From Jaapia argillacea MUCL 33604 (Eukaryota; Basidiomycota; Agaricomycetes; Jaapiales; Jaapiaceae): a stretch of 64,000 bases of DNA. Position 1 is the stretch's first letter. Each line of letters opens with the position of its first letter. The position numbers and the translations under genes were made by a program. Of the stretch, positions 1 through 10,570 are shown in pieces. The DNA is taken from contig KL197719.1 of the NCBI GenBank assembly GCA_000697665.1, forward strand, positions 244,682 to 308,681. The letters run 5' to 3'. The notes under the pieces are model-generated. The model ran no database searches. It was not told where the DNA came from and saw only the letters and a program-made list of their open reading frames with translations.

Positions 1-562
1 GTTGTTCTTTGCTTACGCGAATAATACTACCTGTGATTGCGAGGAAGGAATAGTATGTAAATTTGATTTGTGCCACTCTTGAACAACCTTGCCATTTCAC
101 CACTTTCACCACTTTCACGATCTGACCGCCTCATGACAAGCCTACATCGTATAGTTCTCTGTCCCCCGTGATTCTACTTACGATCCTCAGAATGGCGGCA
201 TTTTGGGAAGTACACACCAGTTTGCGGACCGGCTTCTCTTCGACCTTCTCGACATATCGTGAACAACGGTTACTTTTGTTCTTGCTTGTCTGGCCATGTG
301 CTCCCGATGCTGCGCATGGTCAACTCACAAAGTGACTGTTGGCGACTCAGATATTTGTCAGATTCGAGTCCTTCTCTAGCTTATCTTTGCCCTTTTCTCA
401 CTCATCCGTGGGTACTCCGACGCTGGGGGGTTCATGATTCCAGGAAATTCGGTCCGTGCTGACTTATTCTTAGTGCTGGGCTTCATGAAGGACAAGTTGG
501 TCGAAGTATGTCCTCTCTAGATCTCCTCGAATATCGACTATCCCTCGTTATCACCTCTCAAG
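1..562. other. Intergenic / upstream region
   Basis: No convincing coding region was seen. Open frames here are short and resemble no family I know. The stretch just before 563 is probably the promoter and 5' leader of the hydrolase gene that starts there. The left end may hold the tail of a gene lying outside the window, but no recognisable protein could be read. Confidence 0.5.
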
Positions 563-2281
563 ATGTTTGAATTCAGCAGCGTGAAGACACAGCTCTATCA
601 CCACGGACGATTTCCGGTGTCCGGTGGCATTATCCCCGACGGTGTGACAGCCTTTCGAACGTATGGGGATCCCAAGAACCCTTGCATCGTCTTCCCGACA
701 TGCTATGGTGCCAAGCTTGATAGTAAGTCCTTGCTCAAACCTCGTGAACATATCGTTGCAGCTCCTCATGTGTGGCGCAGGCCAAGAATACTTGGTTGGG
801 GAAGGCAAAGTCAGTGATTCAACTTCAATATTTCTTCGTCAAGTTGTCCGCAGGCCTCATGAATCTATCTGCTGAAAGTGCCTCGATCCCTCCAAATATT
901 TCATTGTTACCTTCGCTCTCTTCTCGAACGGGGAGGTAGGTTTTCGTGAATGTTCGTCTATAACCCGTTAATCAAGTTCTTATTCCCTTTGTGTCTAGTC
1001 GTCGTCGCCTTCAAACACGGTATGGTCTTCTCCTTCATACCGACTCATCTGATCCTTACGGCCCCCAATTCCAGCCAGCACCCTACAACGGCCCGTACTT
1101 CCCTGCTGTTTCATACGTGGACAATATGTGAGCTAGGGTCGTTAACCACACTCTGCGTGTTCTCACCCTCTTCCAGTCGCGCCCAGTACGCAGTATTGAC
1201 CAAGAAATTAGGGATACAACACATCCTCTGTGTTGTAGGGTTTTCAATGGGAGGCCAACAGGTGAGAATAGTCGCACCTCCGCTCGCCAACCGAGCCTTA
1301 CATTAATTCGAAGGCATACCACTGGCCGGTCATGTATCCTGACTTTGTCGACAAGTGTGCACCCATCTACTTGCTTAGTTCTCGCCGCTGATGGTCTGCC
1401 AGATACGTTGCGATATGCACATCCGCGCGCACAAGCCCTCATAACATAGCGTAGGGTCACGGTTGCTGGACTGTCATCGGAGTCGCTCGCTAAATAATTT
1501 GCCTGTTAAACTCCAGTTTCCTTGAAGGACCAAAGGCTGCTCTGGTGGCATCCAAGGACTTCGATGATGGACATTACAAGTCGACCCCGCAGCATGGTAT
1601 TCGTGCTTTCGGAAGAGTGTACTGCGCGTGGGCATATGGTCAAACGGTTAGTTTGGTTTCGAGTACAAATATCGGGAAGATGTTCACCACTTGCACATTA
1701 GTGGTTCCGCGAACACAAGTACCTAGGCGCCGGCATGTCAGACCACATATCTCCTTCCATGATTCCGGTTGACCTGACGAATATTGGGCGTCATAAAATC
1801 AAACAGATACCCCGACCTTCCGTCGTTTATGCGCGAGCGTTGGGAAGGCGGCTACCTGTTGAATTGGGATGCCAATGACATGTTGACTCTCCTCCATACT
1901 TGGCAAGCCGGAGACGTTTCCAAAATCCGGGATGGCGGCGACCTTACAAAGTGTCTCAAGGCGATTAAAGCGAAGGGACTGATCATGCCCTGCAAGACCG
2001 ATCTTTATTTCGCGGTAGGTTATAGATCGCCATGGCCCGCGCAACATACTAAATCTTGATCCATTATTGTAGCCTGAGGACAGTGAGTACGAGGTCTCTT
2101 GTATGCCCGACACCGCTCGCTTGGTGATAATTCAATCCGTATGGGGACATGTTGGTGAGTCTAGTGGTGCTCGACCTCAGCTGACATATCGCTCACCTTT
2201 CCCTTTGAAGCTGGGGGGTCCTCCAACCCCGAGGACGTCGCATTCGTCCAATCTGAGATCAACAAGTTCCTGGCTGAATAG
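563..2281 (+). CDS. Homoserine O-acetyltransferase-family alpha/beta hydrolase
   Basis: Spliced gene of about eight or more exons. Exon 1 encodes MFEFSSVKTQLYHHG; later exons give EYLVGEGK, the nucleophile elbow GFSMGGQQ near 1240-1260, AYHWPVMYPDFVDK, the lid segment WEGGYLLNWDANDM near 1840-1880, and a C-terminus with KTDLYF (acidic residue) and SVWGHV (histidine). This order of Ser, Asp and His fits the MetX-like branch of alpha/beta hydrolases, which move acetyl from acetyl-CoA or act as related hydrolases. Fungal genomes carry several such paralogs, so the substrate cannot be fixed as homoserine. Junctions such as the one giving SQEYLVGEGK restore the family alignment. The stop follows FLAE at 2279-2281. 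No targeting signal was seen, so a cytosolic location is inferred. Confidence 0.85.
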
Positions 2282-3202
2282 GAGTTATTCTCTCACCTAA
2301 TAGAAGGGAAAGATGGTGGAACATAGAACACCAGATATCTGTTCGCGTTGATTGTTGTTTCCATCTACACATCTCCCCCCGAAGAAGCGCCCACGACGCT
2401 CGCCGTTTTGCCACTGAGGGCTGGTCCGCAATAGTCCTAGCTTAGACAACAAGATTATTGCGGAAATCTTGGGACGATTAAACAGCATACTCGGATCATG
2501 TGGTGACCGAGTCGGAAATGGGGAACAAGCAAGTCCGTCCCCTTCGCGCCGCATGGGAGTCGATACAGTGGACGCTGAATTATGAGACGGGAATTGCGAA
2601 GCTCGCAACGCCCCTGTCATTCCCGATACTCCGTCCATACGCCCCTCCGATCCCAGGGCGTTGTTGGCAGATCACTTTGGCTTTCGATTGGCGTTCGAAC
2701 TGATTAGGCAAGGTTAGACGGGAGTTGAAATGGAGAGTGATATCGAATCATTTGTTGGAAATAGCGGCTCGGTTCTCTCAACGAACCAACTCGGAGCCAG
2801 CGGAGTAGCAGCTTTTCAGGTGGGTGGGTCTAGTTCTAAATTCTTTCGTGGTTGAGCTCTTAGCGCCGCCGGTAGCGCCATCGGATTGGAAATGAAGGCG
2901 ACGGGAATGGGGCGGACAGATATCTCGAGAAATCCATCATAGCCAGCAGGGTGATAAAATACTACATCAGGGCTCCAAAGGCAGAGCACCACGGAATTGT
3001 ACATTCTGCTCGAACTTGAAGGGGCTTTGAGGACAGTTACTGAAAGTGCATTTTATCCGGGGAGCGCGTAGAGGTATGCAGTGGAATCTGTGGCTGGCTG
3101 ATGTGGTCTGCAAACGCGCGACGTTGATCACTCGTAACATGTAACGTGTAACGTCACACCCTTGCTCATCACCTTCCGCATCAAAGAGCTCAATCATACG
3201 AA
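2282..3202. other. Long intergenic region (about 920 bp)
   Basis: The region lies between the hydrolase stop and the Duo1 start. Open frames on both strands are interrupted and could not be spliced into a recognisable protein. A stretch at 2450-2490 reads like a weak F-box-type helix in one frame, but the frame closes soon after. I treat the region as non-coding or as the remains of a decayed gene. Confidence 0.4.
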
Positions 3203-4316
3203 ATGGACTCGTTCGAGAGTTCCAACTTTACCCTACCTGCCAGTGGCTCACAACTACTATCCGTGTCTCCCCTATTTCCTTCATCATCTAATACTGGTCC
3301 TGGGGGTGACGACCTTTCACTATCAGAGCTATCACCTAGCTATCATGCGAAACCTGGACCACTTCGAAAACGATTTAGTTTGTTCGCTCGTCCCCGAGAT
3401 GAGGAATCGCTGGATATTGAGGATGCAGATGATCTCGTTGAAAATACTATCAGGGCTGAGGTAGAGGCGGGGGAGGACGAGGGCGAGGGGGAGGATGAAG
3501 AAGTGGTCGTTGAAAGGGAGCGGAGAGTCGTGACCAGAACACGTGAGGAAAAGCTGCAGCACGACTTGTTCATCTTGCGCAAGTTGAATGAATCATTTGC
3601 GGTTTACAACGAGGCTCTGGCTGAAGCGAAGACCGCTACTGAAGTATGATTCTCTTCCGCCCTCGACCTGAGATTGTCAGCTGACTTCTCTTCCAGAAAG
3701 TGTCAGCTCAAGTGAGAGAGACGAATGTGTTGTTGGACAGATATGTGGGCCTGCTCTCAAGATCGGATGAGATATCTCGTCTTATATTTGACGAGAAGTG
3801 GAACGGGGCTGATATGGTACGATGTGCTTTCCTGACATTTTCGCAAATTTGTTCTCAGCATTTGCTTTAGGACCAGGAAATCATAGAGCAGGAGGAAAGG
3901 GAGGCAGAGGAGAAGGCACGTCGAGAAGAGGAGGAGCGAGCACTGGCAGAACAGCGAGAACTGGAACGTTTAGAAAAGGAAGAGCAAGAACGAGCAGCCC
4001 GCGAAGAGCGGGAACGCTTAGAGAGAGAAACAAAGGTGAAGCCCGTTGGCCGAGGAAGTGGTGTTACGGGAGTTCGAGGCACCCGTGCCTCGATGCGAGG
4101 AATGAGAGGTGTCTCTCGCGGAGGTAAGACATCTGTCTCGTTGTTACTGCAGAACAATCATTCATAACTCTATTAGCATCAACCGGTGGCAATCGCCCAA
4201 CGAGTGTCGCCTCAAGTACAACCAGTAGCGGCGGTAGGATCCCCACCAAGCCCAGGGGTGCCTCAACCACAGCTCGCGGTACTGGCATCGCGCGAGGGGT
4301 TCCTAGACGAAGCTAG
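3203..4316 (+). CDS. DUO1: DASH complex subunit Duo1
   Basis: Four exons: 3203-3643, 3697-3816, 3871-4122 and 4177-4316, all with GT-AG introns of about 53 nt. The diagnostic Duo1 block spans the first intron: KLQHDLFILRKLNESF, YNEALAEA, then TNVLLDRYVGLLSRSDEI and a W-containing end. It is followed by a highly charged Glu/Arg coiled coil and a basic Gly/Arg-rich tail ending VPRRS. Duo1 belongs to the DASH/Dam1 complex, which forms rings on microtubules and couples kinetochores to spindle ends. The acidic segment around residues 85-110 and the basic tail fit a microtubule-binding extension, which is inference. The start is the first ATG ahead of the conserved block with no competing exon. Confidence 0.88.
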
Positions 4317-4668
4317 TCTGAGTTGAATGACGAATTGCTTTCGCTCCAAATGTACGTCGTAGACGGTAATCCTCCCACCGTTGTTCTGATGTATCTTTAG
4401 TATGTATACCAACCCGGTAGCGGTGGATTGCACACAACACATCGTTTCGTCATTATGCCAAGGTGAACCCACGAGAAGTTTGATCGACGTAACAATGCAA
4501 CAGTTTCCCACAGTAGTTGTTCAATAGATTGCGCTGCCATGCAGGCTGCACCTTGCATTCATCGTTCAATCCTCTTAGTCGGACGACAACAGGCCTTGTG
4601 CAAGCCACAAGGAGGCTTCGGCACTAAAAACCTTTATTCGCCTTCCGCTTCTGGTTCCAGAGGTGGAG
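4317..4668. other. Intergenic region, probable upstream exon of phospholipase B
   Basis: The 352-bp gap follows Duo1. A strong acceptor-like site (ttccag) sits at about 4660, directly before the phospholipase B reading frame. That frame lacks a signal peptide at its first ATG, so a short exon encoding the secretion signal probably lies here. I could not fix it confidently. Confidence 0.4.
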
Positions 4669-6975
4669 ATGGCATCACACGGGTACGCTCCTCGTACAGA
4701 CGTCCCGTGTCCCGCGACTCCGCTTGCTCGTTTGCCTCGATATGACTTTCCTTGGGGTCTCAACACTCAAGAGGCATCATATATCAACAATCGCTCATCC
4801 AAGATAATCCCTCAGGCGTGGAACGAATGGGTTGGAGACGGTTCGGGAATCGGTTATAATATCGCGTCATTCAGGGATGTGCTGCCGACTGTAGGGATTG
4901 CTTTAGGTGGGGTAGGATATCGCGGAGCTTTGTATGATGCTGGAGTCTTGTCTGCACTGGATGCTCGAAATTCTTCTGCGGTCGCTGCTGGAACTGGTGG
5001 TCTACTCCAAGTATCATCTTATATCTCATCCACTTCTGGTCAGTTACTCCATCGTTCATTTGAGTTTACCTGACAGGGCTTCGTTAGGTGGCGCTTGGCT
5101 TACTGGGTCACTCTTGTTCAACAATTGGCCCACGATTACCGACTTGGTGTATGGCAATGGTCGCGACACCAATGGTTGGATGCTCGACGTACCCATAACC
5201 GTTCCCGATGGTTTCAACGTATTCAGTGCCAAGAATCAAATATTTTACGACCGATTACTGAAGGTTGCAGGGTCGAAAAACTTGTGAGTGCCCTCACATC
5301 ACATTCTCGGAATCTATTCGCCGAACAACGCTTCCCTTTCCCACCACAGCTACTCCAGTCTGACCGATGTTTGGGGACTTATGGTTGGATACCACTTCCT
5401 CAATCAAAGTGGACGCGAAACATTCTTCAGCGCTGATCTCGAGTTTGGTGCTGGGCAACTATGGTCTGACATCCCATCGATTCCAGTCTATCAGCAATAT
5501 CAAGTTCCATACCCTATCGTTGTCGCTAACTCTCCCGATTTATTGACTTTTGAAGTGAGTTAGATTGTGGGCGTGAAGGCTTCGTCGCTGATTGAAGTCT
5601 TAGATCACTCCTCATGAATTTGGATCTTGGGATTTGAATATCTCCTCGTTGACTAATCTGGAATACTCGGGTACTACCCCACGTCTAAAGCAATCGGATT
5701 GCGTTACTGGTTTGGATCAGGCAAGCTTTATCCTTGGTACAAGTTCCAATTTCTTCAACGTGAGTAATCATTTACCCGCTCTGCACGACTTGTGTTCTCA
5801 ATAACGTTTTCAGCAATATCTAGATGTGCGTCGGAATATGATGAAGGGGTTTTCCCAGGTAGATGCCTCCGGTTTGCTCTACATTTCGAGCAGATTCGAC
5901 CGGAACACTAGCGAGGGTGCAACTGACGCAGCGAATTGGCCGAACGTACGCGATGACAGCTTATTTGCCTACATGCTGAACGCCTGAATTTATACAACCG
6001 TAGCCATTCTATATGACTGTCCCCGCCACTCGGTGGTCAGGTACATCCCTACCCACGCTCGGGTTGGTCGACGGGACCTCCAATCTCGAATCGATTCCCA
6101 TGGGACAGTTACTCCTTTCTTCCCGGAATTTGGACGTCATTATTGCAGCGGACGCAAGTTCAGACGATCCTATTCATCAATGGCCAAAGTCAGTGAAGGT
6201 TTTCTTTCACTCTCGCTGACATCTTCACCAACATACATTTTGCACCAGTGGCACCTCAGTATTTTATACGGCACAGCGTGTTTCCAAATCCAGTTCGTCA
6301 GTGTATCATAAAGGATTCCCCCCTATCCCTGCCAACCAGGGCGAATTTGTTTCAATGGGTCTGAACCTAAGACCAACATTCTTTGGTTGTAGCCTGGATG
6401 GATCAAAACCACCTTCCCACGTCTTGATTATATATTTACCCAACTCCCCTCCCCTCAACGGCGATGACCCGGTTACAAAGTTAGTTGCCTTCATTCGGGG
6501 TTATCTTCTATTCGTCTTATTGACGGAGTCAAACGCAGCACTGACATATTCAAAGCCTCGTATTCTCTTGGTCACGCCCATCTCTTTCTTGATCAAGTCC
6601 ACTCCAACGCTATCAGTGGATTCACGCCTAATTCGACTTCTTCAGACCAATATTTTGGCAAGTGTTTGCAATGTGCATTGATAGATTCCGCTCGGTTTAA
6701 GACGGCGTCTATCGTACCCCGATCGGACATATGCAGCAAATGTTTCCTACAGTATTGTTACGATCCTGCTAATCCACCCAGCAAGTCTTGGGTGCTGGAT
6801 CGGAAACTTACTTATGTGGATCCTGATGGACCCAGTCCGTCTCTTTCTCGGAGGGACGTGATGATCGCCACACCTTCTGCCGTGGGATTTGCCCTCGCCA
6901 TCGGCCTAGGATTCTTGTTCGTTGCTCCCCTACTTGCTATCCGCGCTTGCACAATGCTAATTTTCCTGGCCCTAG
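4669..6975 (+). CDS. Phospholipase B / lysophospholipase (cPLA2-like catalytic domain)
   Basis: The protein follows the fungal PLB family throughout: YAPRTDVPCP, LNTQEASYI, GIALGGVGYRGALYDAG (oxyanion-type loop with Arg), GTGGLLQVSSYI, nucleophile segment TSGGAWLTGSLLFNNWPT, FGSWDLN, LVDGTSNLESIPMG (catalytic Asp), SMGLNLRPTFFGC, HAHLFLDQVHSNA, and the Cys-rich end KCLQCALID/CSKCFLQYCYDPANPPS. An intron at 5039-5087 restores the canonical spacing around the nucleophile. These enzymes release fatty acids from phospholipids at the cell surface. A hydrophobic helix (AVGFALAIGLGFL) follows. A GTTCGT donor at 6917 and an acceptor at 6975 join it in frame to the membrane protein downstream. The signal-peptide exon is unresolved, so the true 5' end lies upstream. 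Confidence 0.8.
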
Positions 6976-8936
6976 ATTGTACAGATATCGAAATCGGAAG
7001 ATTTCTGTGGAGAATGCTGAGGATGCCATCGACCTGGGTTTCATATCACCCGACAAGTATCAATATGACACGTTCGTGTCACAGGTTAAGGATGGAGATC
7101 CACACACTCTCGATGAAGCCGCCTTGTTGTCCCCATCCAAACCATTGCCTAGACTCCCTTCTGAAGCCGTGTTTGACGAGAGTACGACGATGCTCTTACC
7201 GGAACACGAAGAATCCGATCCCGTTTATGTCTATGACGCTGGGCGACTTGGGCGGCTATTAACCCTCGTTGGATTATGTGGCAGTATGGTCGTTGGCGCC
7301 CTCTTCATTGGCCTCGGTATCGGTATTCACCAAAAAGCCATTTGCAATCAATCGATCATCGACATCAGTGCTCGAGAAGAAGGCTGGATCGTCGTCCCAC
7401 TCGCCAACCGAACCCGGGAAGTCATCAGCTTGCTACTCAATCTGGTCGTCACGCTCTTCACTGAGACGACTGGGTACGCACATGGAACGACATTGAAGTG
7501 GGCGTTAGCACGGGAAGGTCGTTTGAATTTCAACGCCAACTTGCGATTGGCCAAAGCTGCCCACGGGTTACTGTCGGTGAATGGTACCCTGGTGAACCTG
7601 CTTTTCGCTGCCTCGTTGGTCGTGGCATACGTTGCTAGCTCTCTCGTCATCATCCCATACGTTAACATCCCCATACCTCTCCCCGGCTCGACGACTTCCA
7701 CGGGTTCAACCTCAGTAGTGGGATCCGGCTCCCTATCCGAATATGACTCCCAACTCACGTTAGTATCCTTCCTCCCCCTAATCTTCCTCGGCGTATCCCT
7801 CCTTCTCCAGGCGTTCCTCGGTCTCCTAGGCTTCTTCTTCACAGAAGTCCGGACATGGAGTAGCAACCCACTTGATGTGGCTGCTGCTCTAGCTGCCGGT
7901 GGGGAAGCTCTCCGTATCCCAGGTCGTTGTATGCACTCCGTCACCGATCCTCAAGACATGCGAAGGATGTTCCAAGGCCCTACGTACCCCCTCGAACGTC
8001 AAGAATCGCCATGGCAAGCCCATGAAGCGGTGCGCCGTGTCATCCAGTTCACTTGGAGTCTTTTGCCTGCTGGCGTGCTCTGGGGTTTGATAGTTTGGTT
8101 CATCACCGTATCGGACAAAATCTACATGGGAGCCATATCTTCTGGTTCTCGGGCGTTTTTGCCTGGCCCGGACTCGCCGACACTGATGTTTCGTGGAACT
8201 GCGCAAGGCATTTTGCCTAGATCACATTTACTGGTTGGTTTAGCATTTATTGGGGGATTGCAAGCTGCTTTGACATTTGCGTTACATTGTTGTGAGTTGA
8301 TTGTGACTCTCTCGAGGGACGAAGATACTTGGCGAATGGCTGGAGATCGAAGGGGGAGTGGGGATCACAAGAAGGGGACTAGGAGTGTAAACCCTTTGCT
8401 GTCGGTCTTGAGGAGCTGGAAAAGTGTGGGGTTGCTGATCTGTAAACCCGTTATGCATTGGTTGTTTGGGAATGCCATGAGGTTCGTTGCTGGAAACGGG
8501 GGTGGAGTTATCATGCTGCCGTTTCAGGTGCGTTTCTTCGAATCTCTCGCGTATTGGTTGGCGACCACGAACCTTGGGATCGTAGATCTTCTACTTGACA
8601 GTGTGCATGATTCCCGTGGGGACATTTGTCACCTTCATTGCTGTTCGACGACCATCTGGTCCACAGCCAGCTGCCTATGGACATTTGCAAACACTTCTCA
8701 ACCTCGTGGATGATTGGTCAAGTCCCGTCATGTATTGGGGACACAAATCGGGCTCTGAAGGTGAAGTTTGTCATGCGGGTCCGTTTCTTCCTTACTCGAA
8801 GAGTTCTTTCGCTGATTGGATGCGTTGATAATCACCAGGTACCAGCTCGAAACCACTCCCACCTGTCCACAAAGATACCTTGTACGCTGGACCTCAGACT
8901 CTCGGTAGCCACCGGGAAATTATTCAATCCTGTTGA
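6976..8936 (+). CDS. Multi-pass membrane protein of unknown function (probably fused to the preceding PLB)
   Basis: The long open frame opens with a polar, acidic cytoplasmic-type segment (LYRYRNRK to about PEHEESDPVYVYD) and then has several hydrophobic helices, for example LLTLVGLCGSMVVGALFIGLG, LLFAASLVVAYVAS, FLPLIFLGVSLLLQAFLGL and LLVGLAFIGGLQAALTF. Two short introns follow (from about 8529 and about 8800). The end carries AVRRPSG, MYWGHKSG, HAGTSSKPLPP and LYAG, a C-terminal pattern I associate with uncharacterised Agaricomycete membrane proteins. No in-frame ATG precedes about 7190, so either the protein starts there or it is the C-terminal half of a PLB fusion. Function is unknown. 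Confidence 0.65.
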
Positions 8937-9362
8937 CCACCTTTTCCAACCAATCTGATCGTTTGCTAGAAGACTGAATGCTTCGAAGTCTCGTGACCAT
9001 GTGTTATGTTTCGGGGCGGAATACACTGCGGCTGAATGCTGGAGAGGTTTCCCAAACGTCTTTACGCGCGCCCAGCGCTCAGACCTACTCAAATACGGGG
9101 ATTAAGGAGAATTCGTGCGGCAGATAAAGTTTCTCAAGGCCGATTATGATGAGATGAAACTGCTGGTCCTTGCGAGACTGTGTCGGCGACATTGTCTTGT
9201 CGACACTTCGTCATCTCAACATCCGCGTCAATGGTCACCAATATGACATCACAGTCTCGACGTCAACGCCATCCACTCGATCCAACGAGGAATCGTCAAA
9301 ATGCCTTATATATCGCGACTCAGTCGACTCGGATCCACATTTCCTTCCAACTTACCACAACC
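8937..9362. other. Intergenic region
   Basis: The 426-bp region holds no recognisable coding sequence. Open frames overlapping 9170-9360 run into the first exon of the next gene in other frames. It probably holds the terminator of the membrane-protein gene and the promoter of the FMN-binding protein. Confidence 0.5.
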
Positions 9363-10196
9363 ATGTCATCCACGACCAACAAGAGCCTTGACCCCTACAC
9401 CGAAAAGGCTGAGAACAATACTCACTCACCCCAAGAAAAGATCGAAGGTTAGCCGCCTTGGAAATGCTCTTCGGTTATCCCTGACTTACATGCGAGTACA
9501 AGGTCTCCATGAGATTATCAAAGCTGCAGGATCGGGCATGCTCGTCACTAGGGCTGCGGATGGTCACTTGCATTCGAGAGCCATGGCTCCTGCTGGACGT
9601 GAGTGTTGCCAAACTTGCGTGTGAACTAGTTCTGACGGGTTCCATCGCGGTGCAGCACACGGAGCATCTCAGGTCAACCTGATCTTCATCGCCAACAATT
9701 CTAGCCACAAATTCGAGGAAATTCAGCACGACTCTCACGTCAACGTCAGCTTCTACGATGTTAAGACTACCAACTGGGCAAGTTACGCTGGTACTGCAAG
9801 AATCACCCAGGACAAGGACTTGATCAAGAAGCATTGGTCATCAATGTATGTTTCCACACGTTAGTTCCGACGTCGACATTGACTCTCGACATGACAGCAT
9901 CTCGGGCTACTTTGGCGATCTTGGCGACGGTATTCATAAAGGCAACGAACACGACCCTCGTGTATCGATCATTGAGGTCATCCCCGAAGAAATCAGGTAT
10001 TGGGTTGCTACCAGCGGCGCCGTTGGGCGCACCTTGCAAGTCGCAGTAGGAGCTGCAACTGGCAAGGGTGCGGCACCAGGAGAGTTGAGGACTATCACCA
10101 AGGAGGAGGTAAAGAATTCACGACTTCAGTCGAGCCTCACGCTGATCATTCTGAATGCAGATACAATTGACGCAAGGCCTACTCAGCAAAGCCTAA
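9363..10196 (+). CDS. BLI-3-like FMN-binding split-barrel protein
   Basis: Five exons: 9363-9447, 9502-9598, 9656-9845, 9898-10108 and 10161-10196. The spliced protein starts MSSTTNKSLDPYTEKAEN and continues with LHEIIKAAGSGMLVT, HSRAMAPAGPHG, LIFIANNSSHKFEEI, VNVSFYD, NWASYAGTARI, LGDGIHKGNEHDPR and a tail with IRYWVATSGAVGRT. This is the pyridoxamine 5'-phosphate-oxidase-like 'general stress protein 26' fold, as in Neurospora blue-light-inducible BLI-3. Such proteins bind flavin; the physiological reaction is not established. Phase is kept across every junction and the last 36-nt exon closes cleanly on TAA. No targeting signal is seen. Confidence 0.87.
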
Positions 10197-10570
10197 ATGA
10201 CAATTATTCGCATGGACGCCGTAAATCACTGTATCTGTAACACATTGTACCAAGTATGAATAGCGCGAAACGCGTCCCCTTCTTCTGTAATTGTCGATGA
10301 TGAATCAGATTGACTGAACAACAGTCGCTGCAACAAAGTCACGCGAGCATGGCAGCAGCCCGAACCATATCATAAGAACAAGGCGGGGAGACAATCCGAG
10401 AGACTTCATCCCTTTAGATATGTATTGGCGCAACCATCAGACAACCGCAACCTCAGTACAGGTCCATGAATCAGGTCATCAGTTCGTGCTAGTGAGCACT
10501 CGTCATTAGAGGTAATACAACAGAAGACTATTGCTTCTATCATTCAATATACAGTCCAAACAAGAAACAC
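10197..10570. other. Convergent intergenic region
   Basis: About 370 bp separates the tail of the FMN-binding gene from the stop codon of the minus-strand aminotransferase. No coding frame was recognised. It probably contains the 3' untranslated regions of both genes. Confidence 0.5.

Noticed and set aside
2450-2710. Possible F-box gene relic (KIIAEILGRL-like stretch)
   Set aside because: The stretch is short, the frame closes quickly, and no downstream domain or splice chain supports it.
5039-5087. Apparent insertion in the PLB nucleophile motif (reading GASLGGAW)
   Set aside because: That reading used an acceptor at 5076 and broke phase. The acceptor at 5087 (cgttag) restores TSGGAW at the canonical spacing, so the nucleophile serine is normal.
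6921-7262. Unspliced continuation of the PLB frame to a stop at 7262
   Set aside because: The residues after the membrane helix look like out-of-frame translation of the membrane-protein tail; a consensus intron removes them.
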